From Sulfitobacter sp043557345 (lineage in GTDB: Bacteria > Pseudomonadota > Alphaproteobacteria > Rhodobacterales > Rhodobacteraceae), in contig NZ_JBIFFV010000001.1 in the NCBI RefSeq assembly GCF_043557345.1, positions 558,001-622,000 on the forward strand: DNA of 64,000 bases, written 5' to 3'. This document shows positions 24,413-32,908 of the stretch, piece after piece; position 1 is the first letter of the stretch; every line of letters starts with the position of its first letter. The notes beneath the pieces are model-generated. The model searched no databases. It was not told the DNA's origin and saw nothing but the letters and a program-made list of their open reading frames with translations. The position numbers and the translations under genes are program-made.

Positions 24413-25810
24413 ATGTTAAAAAGCAGCCAAAGCGTTACGCTTGACGCCAGCCATTATGAATTGATCGAGGCGATGACCGACGAAGTGGTCATCCTTGATG
24501 CCGCCGGCAAGATTGTCGCGGTCAATATGGCATGGAAGATCTTCTGTGAAGAGAACGGCGGCGACGCGGAAACGCATTACGTGGGGGCCAATTACTTTGA
24601 CATCTGCGAAGCGGCGGTCATGGATGCCGTGGTGCAGGCGGAAACGGTTCTGGATGGGCTGCGCCAAGCGCTGAAAACCGGGACTTCCTTTGAGGGGGAA
24701 TACCCCTGCGACGGACCGGGGGTGCGGCGCTGGTTTCAACTCAATGCCAACCGCATGACGGTCCAAGGCGCGCCCTGCCTGCTGTTGCAGCACCGCAATG
24801 TCACGACGCGCCGTATGGCGCATGACGATATCGAACGTGCCCATGTGCAGGCGGAAACCTTTGCCGCCCTCGTGGCCACCACGGGCGAAGCGATCCTGAC
24901 CTATGACATGGAAGGCCGCATCATCAGCTGGAACCCCGCGGCTGAGCAGCTTTACGGCTATACGGAGGAGGAGGCTTTGGGCCAGTCGGTCGAGCTTTTG
25001 TATCCCCCGGATTGGCCGATGCGGGTGCTTGAGTATCGCGATCAGATCATGGCGGACAAGCTGCGCCAGTTCGACGCGGTGCGCGTGGCCAAGGACGGCA
25101 CCGAGCGCCATGTCACCATCGCCTGCACGCCCATTCGGACGCTTTCGGGGGATGTCGTCTCGATCTCGAACATCCATCATGATGTGACCGCGACGCGCAA
25201 GGCCGAAGAGGTGCGCGATCTCGTCTCGCGTGAGGTGATCCATCGGGCAAAGAACATGCTCTCTCTGGTCACGGCGATGCAGCGGCAGACGGCGAATTCG
25301 GCGGCATCCCTTGCGGAGTTCAACAAATCCTTCGGGGCCCGTATTCAGGCGCTGGCCCGCTCCACCGATTTGCTGGTGGATGGCGGCTGGTCCTCGGTGG
25401 ATCTGGCCGAGCTGGTGCGCGCGCAGTTGGATCCGTTTTTGCATTTGCAGTCCAAAGCGGTGGATGTGGATGGCCCCTCGGTCGCTCTGGGACCGCAGGC
25501 GTTGCAACTGATCGGCATGGCGCTGCATGAGCTGGCGACGAATTCCACGAAATACGGCGTGATGAGCGACGGCTGCGGCGATATCCAATGCCACTGGTCC
25601 CATACCGAAAAGGGGGGGCTGCGTTTTCAATGGATCGAGACCGGCATTACCTTTGACCCTTCCGCCAAAAAAGCCACCGGTTTCGGCAGCAAGGTTCTAT
25701 CCGTATTGGCCCCCGCCATGGTCAATGGCGCGGCTGAAACGGTGACCAGCGAGAACACCCTGACCTGGACAGTCACGATTCCCGCCGCGCATTTGGGCAA
25801 ACTGGTCTGA
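24413..25810 (+). CDS. PAS-PAS sensor histidine kinase, HWE family
   Basis: 465 residues, no membrane segment, so a soluble sensor. The first PAS domain covers about 13-130, the second about 143-270 (FAALVATTGEAILTYDMEGRIISWNPAAEQLYGY). The kinase core has the HWE H-box HRAKNMLSLVTAMQRQ and the N-box ALHELATNSTKYG, followed by the W-x-E strand FQWIETG. HWE kinases are common in alphaproteobacteria and often act in general stress or light pathways. No response regulator is adjacent, so it is an orphan here. A typical PAS flavin-binding NCRFL motif is not seen. Confidence 0.9.
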   Translation: MLKSSQSVTLDASHYELIEAMTDEVVILDAAGKIVAVNMAWKIFCEENGGDAETHYVGANYFDICEAAVMDAVVQAETVLDGLRQALKTGTSFEGEYPCDGPGVRRWFQLNANRMTVQGAPCLLLQHRNVTTRRMAHDDIERAHVQAETFAALVATTGEAILTYDMEGRIISWNPAAEQLYGYTEEEALGQSVELLYPPDWPMRVLEYRDQIMADKLRQFDAVRVAKDGTERHVTIACTPIRTLSGDVVSISNIHHDVTATRKAEEVRDLVSREVIHRAKNMLSLVTAMQRQTANSAASLAEFNKSFGARIQALARSTDLLVDGGWSSVDLAELVRAQLDPFLHLQSKAVDVDGPSVALGPQALQLIGMALHELATNSTKYGVMSDGCGDIQCHWSHTEKGGLRFQWIETGITFDPSAKKATGFGSKVLSVLAPAMVNGAAETVTSENTLTWTVTIPAAHLGKLV

Positions 25811-25937
25811 GCGACGCCGCGCCTGCCGTGCTGCGCAGGTGGGCGGTTCACCTAAATCGCCCCTTGGCGGAACTCTCCTACGCTGGAAACTTGTTCCTCC
25901 TTTGAGACGTCGTTCGAAAAGGCAAAAGGAGGTTAGG

Positions 25938-26696
25938 ATGGCCAATGGACAGGGCAAGACCGCAAAACTTTACCGGATGGTGATGGAGCAACACCTCTGT
26001 CCCTTCGGGTTGAAATCGAAAGACCTGCTTGAGCGGCAGGGCTACCACGTCGAAGATCACCACCTCACGACCCGCGAAGAGACCGATGCCTTCATGGCGA
26101 AGGAGGGTGTGGAGACCACGCCGCAAACCTTCATCAAGGGGGAGCGGATCGGCGGCTATGACGATCTGCGTGTGCACTTCGGTTTGGACAAGCCCAAGGA
26201 AGAGCAATCGGACACCAGCTATCAGCCCGTCATCGCCATTTTCGGCGTGGCCTTCCTGATGGCACTGGGGCTTTCGTGGTATGCATTCGGCAACATCTTC
26301 ACGCTTCGGGCCTTCGAGTGGTTCATCTCGATCTCCATGTGTTTCCTCGCTGTGCAGAAGTTGCAGGATATCGAAAGCTTTTCGACGATGTTTCTGAACT
26401 ACGACCTCTTGGCGCAGCGTTGGGTGCCCTATGGCAAGGTCTATCCTTTCGGAGAAGCACTGGCGGGTATTCTGATGACCGCCGGCGCGCTGACTTGGCT
26501 CTCGGCCCCTGTGGCGATCGTGATTGGCACGATTGGCGCGGTTTCGGTGATCAAGGCGGTCTATGTCGACAAACGTGAATTGAAATGCGCCTGCGTCGGC
26601 GGGTCGAGCAATGTGCCGCTTGGGTTCGTCTCGCTTACCGAGAACGTCATGATGCTGGGCATGGGGGGTTGGATGCTGCTCAAGGTCTACGGCTGA
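25938..26696 (+). CDS. Glutaredoxin-MauE/DoxX-like membrane fusion protein
   Basis: 252 residues from the ATG at 25938, preceded by a perfect AAAGGAGG. The first 85 residues form a glutaredoxin-like domain with a single active Cys21 (CPFG) and the GSH-binding TTPQTF and GGYDDL segments. Four membrane helices follow (from about 97), with a CxC pair in ELKCACVGGSSNVPLGFVSLTEN. The latter is the MauE/DoxX redox-associated pattern. I infer transfer of reducing equivalents through a membrane thiol pair. Partner proteins are not encoded nearby. Confidence 0.82.
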   Translation: MANGQGKTAKLYRMVMEQHLCPFGLKSKDLLERQGYHVEDHHLTTREETDAFMAKEGVETTPQTFIKGERIGGYDDLRVHFGLDKPKEEQSDTSYQPVIAIFGVAFLMALGLSWYAFGNIFTLRAFEWFISISMCFLAVQKLQDIESFSTMFLNYDLLAQRWVPYGKVYPFGEALAGILMTAGALTWLSAPVAIVIGTIGAVSVIKAVYVDKRELKCACVGGSSNVPLGFVSLTENVMMLGMGGWMLLKVYG

Positions 26697-26746
26697 GCAG
26701 ATTACAGTGACCCGAGTTTTGTGCCGAGGGAGGTGCGGGGGGTATC

Positions 26747-26823
26747 TGGTCGGGCTGAGAGGATTCGAACCTCCGACCCCCTGCTCCCGAAGCAGGTGCG
26801 CTACCAGGCTGCGCTACAGCCCG
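26747..26823 (-). tRNA. tRNA-Pro (anticodon CGG)
   Basis: 77 bases including encoded CCA, read on the minus strand. Acceptor CGGGCTG/CAGCCCG with discriminator A. Anticodon stem CCTGC/GCAGG with loop TTCGGGA gives anticodon CGG. T-arm GGAGG-TTCGAAT-CCTCT is nearly perfect. It reads CCG codons. Confidence 0.97.
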
Positions 26824-26916
26824 ACCGATGTGCAGCGCAATAGCGCAGCTTGGCGGGTTTGGCAATTGGTCAGTTGCAGGGATTTTGCGTGGCGTTTGGG
26901 GGAAGCGGGGGGAATT

Positions 26917-26976
26917 GGGGGCGCTGCCCCCGCAGCCTGCGGCTGCTCCCCCGAGGGTATTTGAGAAAGGATGAAG
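26917..26976 (-). repeat. Intergenic repeat element with two hairpins downstream of leuB
   Basis: Reading away from leuB: a 22-base block (26955-26976, plus strand begins GGGTATTTG and ends GATGAAG), then two tandem hairpins, GCAGCC-TGC-GGCTGC (26932-26946) and GGGGGC-GCT-GCCCCC (26917-26931). A near-identical 22-base block lies at 49308-49329, also just 3' of a minus-strand gene. The hairpins probably also serve as the leuB terminator. Confidence 0.75.
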
Positions 26977-27012
26977 GGGAGGGGGCGGGGCGTGAAACCC
27001 CGCCTTGGTTTC

Positions 27013-28119
27013 TTATAGGCTGGCGTCGAGGGCCTTGAGGATGGCATCGCCCATTTCTTCGGTCGTGATGGGGGTGCCGCCTTCGGGGCCCATCAGGTCG
27101 GGGGTGCGGGCGCCATCGGCCAGCGCGCGTTCGACGGCTTTTTCCAGACGAGCGGCTTCTTCGCCTTGGTCGAAGGAGTAGCGCAGCGCCATGGCGAAGC
27201 TGAGGATACAGGCGATCGGGTTGGCTTTGCCTTGGCCTGCGATATCGGGAGCGGAGCCGTGCACGGGCTCGTAGAGGGCCTTGGGGCGGCCATCGGCGTT
27301 GGGCGCGCCGAGGCTGGCGGAGGGCAGCATGCCGAGGCTGCCGGTCAGCATGGCGGCGCAGTCGCTGAGGATGTCGCCGAAGAGGTTGTCGGTGACGATC
27401 ACGTCGAACTGTTTCGGCGCGCGCACGAGTTGCATGGCGCCATTGTCGGCATACATGTGGCTGAGTTCGACGTCCGGGTATTCTGCGTCGCGCACCCGTT
27501 GGGTGACTTCGCGCCACAGGATGCCGCTTTCCATGACGTTGGCTTTTTCCATGGAGCAGACTTTGTTGCCGCGGCGGCGGGCGAGTTCGAAAGCGGAGCG
27601 GGCCACGCGCTCGATCTCGCTTTCGGTGTAGCGCTGCGTGTTGATGCCGACGCGTTCATTGCCTTCCTCGAAGATGCCGCGCGGTTCGCCGAAATAGACG
27701 CCGGAGGTAAGTTCGCGCACGATCATGATGTCGAGCCCCGCGACCACGTCTTTTTTCAGCGAGGAGAAATCCGCCAGCGCGTCAAAGCATTGCGCCGGGC
27801 GCAGGTTGGAGAAGAGGTCCATTTCCTTGCGCAGGCGCAGCAGGCCGCGTTCGGGTTTCACGGAGAAGTCGAGATCGTCGTATTTCGGGCCGCCCACGGC
27901 GCCCAAGAGCACGGCGTCGACTTCGAGGGCGCGGGCCATCGTGTCGTCATGCAGCGGGGTGCCGTGTTTGTCATAGGCCGCGCCGCCGACCAGATCATGC
28001 TCTACGTCGAAGGCCAGATCGCGCTTTTCGCCGAACCAGTCGATGATGCGCGTGACCTGCGCCATGACCTCGGGGCCGATGCCGTCGCCGGGGAGGATGA
28101 GCAAGGATGGGTTGGCCAT
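27013..28119 (-). CDS. leuB: 3-isopropylmalate dehydrogenase
   Basis: 368 residues, standard length. N-terminus LLILPGDGIGPEVMAQV, substrate motif RPERGLLRLRKEMDLFSNLRP-like (in VKPERGLLRLRKEMD), MYADNGAMQLVRAPKQFDVIVTDNLFGDILSDCAAMLTGSLGMLPSASLG and EPVHGSAPDIAGQGKANPIA are all present. It oxidatively decarboxylates 3-isopropylmalate with NAD+ in leucine synthesis. It is separated from leuD and leuC by two genes of other function, all on the same strand. Confidence 0.97.
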   Translation of the reverse strand: MANPSLLILPGDGIGPEVMAQVTRIIDWFGEKRDLAFDVEHDLVGGAAYDKHGTPLHDDTMARALEVDAVLLGAVGGPKYDDLDFSVKPERGLLRLRKEMDLFSNLRPAQCFDALADFSSLKKDVVAGLDIMIVRELTSGVYFGEPRGIFEEGNERVGINTQRYTESEIERVARSAFELARRRGNKVCSMEKANVMESGILWREVTQRVRDAEYPDVELSHMYADNGAMQLVRAPKQFDVIVTDNLFGDILSDCAAMLTGSLGMLPSASLGAPNADGRPKALYEPVHGSAPDIAGQGKANPIACILSFAMALRYSFDQGEEAARLEKAVERALADGARTPDLMGPEGGTPITTEEMGDAILKALDASL

Positions 28120-28188
28120 GGGAAACTCCTGAAAATACGGTTGGAGATTGGGTAGCCTGCGGGTTCCGGAGGGTCAAGATAGGGGGCG

Positions 28189-29181
28189 TCAGCGGGTGAG
28201 GTCGACCCAGACGAGGGCGTGTCGGCTGGCGCTTTCGCCCTGGGGCCAGATGAGGCCGGTGTCACTGATTTCCCAGTCGCGGGAGGGCAGGATGTAATCG
28301 ACCCGCATCGGGCCGGTTTGGGGCCAGTCGACCGTGGGGCGGTGCGGCAGGGGGTCTTGCAGCGCGGGGTGGGATAAGAGGGCGGCGATGGCTTCGCCGC
28401 GCCCGTCGCCGCGCTGCGGGTCGAGATTGGCGTCGCCCAGCAGGACGAAGGGCGGTGCCGGCGGTGTGCCGATCTTTCCGGCGAGGTGGTGGCGCCAGAA
28501 GGTGGTTTCGTCGTGGTTGCGGCGGCCATTGCGGTCTTCGGGGCCGTCGAAGACCGGCGGGGTGGCGTGGTAGGTCAGCAGCGTGACGGGGCCCTCCGGA
28601 GTTTGGATCGGTAGGGACCAGTGGCCGTTGGAGGAGAGGCGCTGCGTGGCATGGGCTTCGGCCCCCGCGAAGGGGGCGCCGTTGATCATCGGGTAGAGTG
28701 TATCGGGGAGGTCGCGCCAGAGGAGGGTGCTGAAATCTTGGAGCTCGGCCTCTTGGATTGGGTGGCGTGAGAGGATCGCCATGGCGCCTTGGCCGAAGAA
28801 GCGGCCATAGCCTTGGGCGTCGCGGGGGGTGCCGAGCCTGCCGTCACCGTCAAGGTCGACGCCGCTTTGACGGCCTGCATTGGGCGGCGCGGCGAAGCGG
28901 TGGGGATAGGGCGCGCCCGCGGCGGTGAGCGCATCGGCGAGGGCATTGAGGGCGGCCTGTTCGAGATCGTAGTCGATGCCTTGTAGCGCGATGATATCGG
29001 GATCGGCGCTGGCGATGGTTTCGATCACGGAGGCGACGGCAGGGTCATTCCCGCGCAGGATGTCGCGCAGGAGCAGGCCCGGCCCCTTGCGCGACAATTC
29101 GGTGTTGAAGGTGGCAATGCGCAGCGGTTCGGCCTGCGCGGTGCCGGTCAGCAGGAGCAGCGCCAGCAGGAAGCGGATCAG
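28189..29181 (-). CDS. Exported endonuclease/exonuclease/phosphatase family protein
   Basis: About 330 residues if it starts at the CTG at 29181, which overlaps the upstream TGA and precedes a clean signal peptide (LIRFLLALLLLTGTAQA). The only in-frame ATG upstream is at 29295 and would add 38 residues that overlap the previous gene and are not family-like. EEP motifs: IATFNTE, DIIALQGIDYD, the LLGDANLDPQRGDG metal strand and VDYILPS. A DLDGDGRLGTPRD loop resembles a calcium site. Likely a periplasmic or secreted metal-dependent phosphodiesterase or nuclease; substrate unknown. Confidence 0.8.
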   Translation of the reverse strand: MIRFLLALLLLTGTAQAEPLRIATFNTELSRKGPGLLLRDILRGNDPAVASVIETIASADPDIIALQGIDYDLEQAALNALADALTAAGAPYPHRFAAPPNAGRQSGVDLDGDGRLGTPRDAQGYGRFFGQGAMAILSRHPIQEAELQDFSTLLWRDLPDTLYPMINGAPFAGAEAHATQRLSSNGHWSLPIQTPEGPVTLLTYHATPPVFDGPEDRNGRRNHDETTFWRHHLAGKIGTPPAPPFVLLGDANLDPQRGDGRGEAIAALLSHPALQDPLPHRPTVDWPQTGPMRVDYILPSRDWEISDTGLIWPQGESASRHALVWVDLTR

Positions 29182-30008
29182 GCCGCCTGCATATGCGCTT
29201 CGGCGTAGGCGCGGCGGCGCTTGTCGTGGATCATCTCGGCCACCCGCCCCATGGCGATGCCGCGCATGATCATACTGGCCGGAAGGAATGCCCATGCGCT
29301 TATTGTCCAGATCATGGTTTGATGATTGCTCAGTGAGATTGGATCTAGCAGATCGGCGGTGGCCTTGACCACTGCGGGGATGAAGAAGGGCAGAAGGAAG
29401 CCAAGCGCGATGTTGATCCGCGCATCCCGTTGCAGCCGGTAGAGCACATCGCCGCCCGCCGTTGGGTCAAAGAGCGGCAGGTTCACCCAGACGTTGAAGG
29501 CCCCTTGGCGCGCGGGCCAGCCCATGACGCGCACCAGCACCACGAAGGTCGCCAATGCGATCAGCGAGACCAGATAGGCCAGCCCCGCCGCCGTGCGGAT
29601 CAGGTTGACCGCCTCGAGAGGGGCGTCAGCGGGCATCATCAGCACCACGAGGCGCACGGGGGAGTAGGGGAAATCAAGCGCATTGCCCAGTATCGTGCCA
29701 AGCGCGGTGAGTGCGCCGGTCAGCAGGGTGGGGGCCGTTTGACCCCGCGCGATAAGCGACAGGACGAGGATCGTGAAGAACAGGCTGATGAACCGCAGCC
29801 GATTGAAAGGCGGCGCATCGCGGAATTCGACGATGCCGGGTTGGCGGGCGTTGTATTCCATGAAGGTCAGGATCGCCGCGATACAGGCGAGCAGCACGGT
29901 GATCTGGCTGGATTCCGCATCGGCCCCCGGCAAGAGAAGCGCCGGGATGGCAATCAATAGCGCCACCAATAGGCCACGCGTCGCCGCGCCTGTCATTCGT
30001 CCGATCAC
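29178..30008 (-). CDS. Conserved six-to-seven-helix membrane protein
   Basis: 276 residues with helices at roughly 10-28, 34-50, 70-88, 95-112, 135-160, 200-220 and 235-252. The loop GWPARQGAFNVWVNLPLFDPTAGGDVLYRLQRDARIN between helices and the basic C-terminus KRRRAYAEAHMQAA suggest an ordered topology. I do not recognise a family with known function. Its TGA overlaps the start of the following nuclease gene, so the two probably act together in the envelope. Confidence 0.7.
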   Translation of the reverse strand: MIGRMTGAATRGLLVALLIAIPALLLPGADAESSQITVLLACIAAILTFMEYNARQPGIVEFRDAPPFNRLRFISLFFTILVLSLIARGQTAPTLLTGALTALGTILGNALDFPYSPVRLVVLMMPADAPLEAVNLIRTAAGLAYLVSLIALATFVVLVRVMGWPARQGAFNVWVNLPLFDPTAGGDVLYRLQRDARINIALGFLLPFFIPAVVKATADLLDPISLSNHQTMIWTISAWAFLPASMIMRGIAMGRVAEMIHDKRRRAYAEAHMQAA

Positions 30009-30235
30009 TGCTCTGCCCTTTCAAACTGGCCAGCCGCGATACGATGCCGCGTGCTTGTTCCAACTTGATGCCCCCGGTTGATGGGGTGTGCCTCATTCTG
30101 GTCCAATTTTTGCCTTCTTTCCGCACATGCCTCAAGGCTCCGCGAAGAGAAGAGCAGGATACTGGGGTATTTTGAGGGAGGGGGTGGTGCCTTCTTGCAT
30201 CAATTCCGTGGCGGTTTGATGGCAGGCGGCAACAT

Positions 30236-30264
30236 CTTGTGGGCGCGCGATCTGCGCCCACAAG
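30236..30264 (-). terminator. Strong hairpin downstream of leuD
   Basis: CTTGTGGGCGC (30236-30246) pairs perfectly with GCGCCCACAAG (30254-30264) over 11 bases, loop seven. It begins 21 bases after the leuD stop. There is no long T-run. The rest of 30009-30285 is non-coding and holds a degenerate GGGTATTTT-type repeat near 30166. Confidence 0.65.
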
Positions 30265-30285
30265 TTTGATCATGCAGGCCGGGCG

Positions 30286-30891
30286 TCAGACCCAAGGGCG
30301 GCTTTGGCCCAGCGAATCCTCGTAGCTGTCGATCGCGGCACCTTTTTCGAGCGTCAGGCCGATGTCGTCCAGCCCGTTGAGAAGGCAGTGCTTTTTGAAG
30401 GCGTCCACTTCGAAGGGGAAAGTCTCACCATCTGAGGTGGTCACGGTCTGGCCTTCCAGATCAATGGTCATCCGCGCGTTCGATCCTTTTTCGGCGTCTT
30501 TCATCAGTACATTGACCTGCTCTTGCGGCAGGGCGATGGGCAGGATGCCGTTCTTGAAGCAGTTGTTGTAAAAGATGTCGGCGAAGCTGGGAGCGATGAC
30601 GCAGCGGATGCCAAAATCGAGGATCGCCCAAGGTGCGTGTTCGCGCGACGATCCGCAGCCGAAGTTGTCGCCTGCCACGAGGATCTGCGCGTCGCGGTAC
30701 TGCGGCTGGTTCAGCACGAAATCGGGGATTTCGTTGCCTTCGCGGTCATAGCGCATTTCGTCGAACAGGTTCACGCCAAGGCCAGAGCGTTTGATCGTCT
30801 TGAGAAAGACCTTGGGGATGATCATGTCGGTGTCGATGTTCACCAGCGGCATGGGAGCCGCGGTGCCGGTGATTTCTGTAAACTTTTCCAT
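30286..30891 (-). CDS. leuD: 3-isopropylmalate dehydratase small subunit
   Basis: 201 residues from the ATG at 30891 (MEKFTEITGTAAPMPLVNIDTDMIIP). The swivel-domain signatures NFGCGSSREHAPWAI and APSFADIFYNNCFKNGILPI are complete. With LeuC it isomerises 2- to 3-isopropylmalate. It lies 334 bases downstream of leuC rather than next to it; a small rightward gene sits in the gap. Confidence 0.96.
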   Translation of the reverse strand: MEKFTEITGTAAPMPLVNIDTDMIIPKVFLKTIKRSGLGVNLFDEMRYDREGNEIPDFVLNQPQYRDAQILVAGDNFGCGSSREHAPWAILDFGIRCVIAPSFADIFYNNCFKNGILPIALPQEQVNVLMKDAEKGSNARMTIDLEGQTVTTSDGETFPFEVDAFKKHCLLNGLDDIGLTLEKGAAIDSYEDSLGQSRPWV

Positions 30892-30971
30892 CGGGATATC
30901 CTTCGGAGAGTGCGGGAACCACGCCGCCTGACGGCGCGTTCTAGGCAAATGGTGTATCAGGAGGGCATGGC

Positions 30972-31187
30972 ATGTCGTACCAAACCGGCACGAAAGTGGA
31001 ATGGGACTGGGGCAATGGCACCGGGACCGGCAAGATCGTCAAGAAATACACGCAGAAGATCACGCTGAAGCTGCAGGGCAGCGAGGTGACCCGCAAGGCG
31101 AGCGATGACGAACCGGCCTATAAGATCGAACAGGACGACGGCAGCGAAGTGCTGAAGTCCGGCAGCGAGCTGCGCAAGGCTAACTGA
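30972..31187 (+). CDS. Small Tudor-like DUF2945 protein
   Basis: 71 residues: MSYQTGTKVEWDWGNGTGTGKIVKKYTQKITLKLQG. The pattern G-x-x-V-x-W-x-W-G-x-G-x-G-x-G-K-I and later DEPAYKIEQDDGSEVLKSGSEL match the DUF2945/hypervirulence-associated Tudor fold, a small beta barrel. Function is unknown in bacteria; a nucleic-acid or chromatin-like role is only suggested by the fold name. The gene is on the opposite strand between leuC and leuD, so transcription of leuC-leuD would run antisense through it. Confidence 0.75.
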   Translation: MSYQTGTKVEWDWGNGTGTGKIVKKYTQKITLKLQGSEVTRKASDDEPAYKIEQDDGSEVLKSGSELRKAN

Positions 31188-31225
31188 GCCCTGCGCAACG
31201 CGCCCGGTATCTATGCCCCACTCGC

Positions 31226-32632
31226 TCACGCCAGTTCGCGCACATCGGTCAGGTGACCGGTGAGTGCGGCGGCGGCGGCCATGCCGGGGGACACGAGATG
31301 CGTGCGGCCCTTATAGCCCTGACGCCCCTCGAAGTTGCGGTTCGACGTGGCCGCGCAGCGTTCGCCGGGGGCGAGCTGGTCAGGGTTCATCGCCAGACAC
31401 ATGGAGCAGCCCGCCAGACGCCATTCGAAACCGGCCTCGCGGAAGATATCCGCCAGCCCTTCCTCCTCGGCCTGTGCCCGGACGAGGCCCGAGCCCGGCA
31501 CGACCATGGCACGCAGACCGTCTTTGATCTTCTTGCCCTTCAGCACTTCAGCGGCGGCGCGCAGGTCTTCGATGCGGCCATTGGTGCAGGAGCCGATGAA
31601 AACGGTGTCGATCTGGATGTCGGTGAGCTTCTGGCCCGGTTTCAGGTCCATATACTCCAGCGCACGTTTCACGGCGTCGACCTTGCCGCCCTTGAAGTCT
31701 TCGGGCGAGGGGACCGTCGCGTCGATCGGCAGCACGTCCTCGGGCGAGGTGCCCCATGTGACGACCGGTGCGATGTCCTCGCCCTTGAGCGTCACGACCT
31801 TGTCCCAATGGGCGTCCTCGTCAGAGAAGAGGGTTTTCCACCAGTCCATCGCCGCTTCCCACTGCGCGCCTTTCGGGGCGTGGGGGCGGCCTTGGCAGTA
31901 CGCGAAGGTCTTTTCGTCCGGCGCGATCAGGCCCGCGCGCGCGCCGCCTTCGATCGCCATGTTGCAGACGGTCATACGGCCTTCCATCGACAGGTCGCGG
32001 ATCGCCTCGCCGCAGTATTCGATGACATAGCCAGTGCCGCCCGCGGTGCCGGTGGCGCCGATGACCGACAGGGTGATGTCCTTGGCCGTGACGCCGGGGC
32101 GCAGCTTGCCGGTGATCTCAACCTTCATGTTCTTGCCCTTGCGCTGGATCAGCGTCTGGGTGGCAAGGACATGTTCGACCTCAGAGGTGCCGATGCCGTG
32201 GGCCAGCGCGCCGAAAGCCCCGTGGGTCGCGGTGTGGCTGTCGCCGCAGACCACGGTCATGCCGGGCAGGGTCCAGCCCTGCTCAGGGCCGACGATATGC
32301 ACGATGCCTTGGCGCACGTCCGAGACGGGGTAGTAGTGCACGCCGAATTCACGCGCGTTCTTGTCGAGGGCGGAGACTTGAATGCGGCTGTCCTCGGTCA
32401 TCGCTTCGGGATCTTCGCGGCCCTCGGTGGTGGGCACATTATGGTCCGGCACGGCGATGGTCTTGTCCGGTGCGCGCACCGTGCGGCCCGACATGCGCAG
32501 ACCTTCAAAGGCCTGCGGGCTGGTCACTTCGTGCACCAGATGGCGGTCAATATAGAGCAAGCAGGTGCCGTCATCGGCTTCGTGGACGACATGGGCGTCC
32601 CAGATTTTATCGTAAAGCGTCTTGGGGGACAT
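31226..32632 (-). CDS. leuC: 3-isopropylmalate dehydratase large subunit
   Basis: 468 residues. Aconitase-type 4Fe-4S cysteines are in IDTVFIGSCTNGRIEDLRAA and the GCSMCLAMNPD segment; VCGDSHTATHGAFGALAHGIGTSEVEHVLATQTL is the substrate region. Together with LeuD it catalyses the second step of leucine synthesis. It is the first of the leftward leu genes and divergent from the mscS-type gene over a 276-base region in which I see no leader peptide rich in leucine codons. Confidence 0.97.
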   Translation of the reverse strand: MSPKTLYDKIWDAHVVHEADDGTCLLYIDRHLVHEVTSPQAFEGLRMSGRTVRAPDKTIAVPDHNVPTTEGREDPEAMTEDSRIQVSALDKNAREFGVHYYPVSDVRQGIVHIVGPEQGWTLPGMTVVCGDSHTATHGAFGALAHGIGTSEVEHVLATQTLIQRKGKNMKVEITGKLRPGVTAKDITLSVIGATGTAGGTGYVIEYCGEAIRDLSMEGRMTVCNMAIEGGARAGLIAPDEKTFAYCQGRPHAPKGAQWEAAMDWWKTLFSDEDAHWDKVVTLKGEDIAPVVTWGTSPEDVLPIDATVPSPEDFKGGKVDAVKRALEYMDLKPGQKLTDIQIDTVFIGSCTNGRIEDLRAAAEVLKGKKIKDGLRAMVVPGSGLVRAQAEEEGLADIFREAGFEWRLAGCSMCLAMNPDQLAPGERCAATSNRNFEGRQGYKGRTHLVSPGMAAAAALTGHLTDVRELA

Positions 32633-32908
32633 GATGGTCCTCTCCCGTGGTTTGGAATGGCTATGGGTGTGGCTGAGAGGGCGGCTTATAGTCGCGCCAG
32701 AACGCTATGCGTCGCGCCGAAAAAGCGTTCGCGCAGACGCGCACGGTCGCAAAGATCAAACACCAGTATCATGGGGCAAGGGATATAGACCCAAAGCGAG
32801 TCTCGCAAGGTGGCATCGTGGGGGGATGAGGGGGGCGGCTTTGCAGCGGTTCTTGCCCTGAGGGGGAGGCTGTGCAACCGTGATCTTCCTTAGGTGCGAA
32901 GGCCATAC

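Noticed and set aside
32633..32908. Leucine leader peptide upstream of leuC
   Set aside because: No short frame with clustered Leu codons and a following terminator/antiterminator pair was found on the minus strand.
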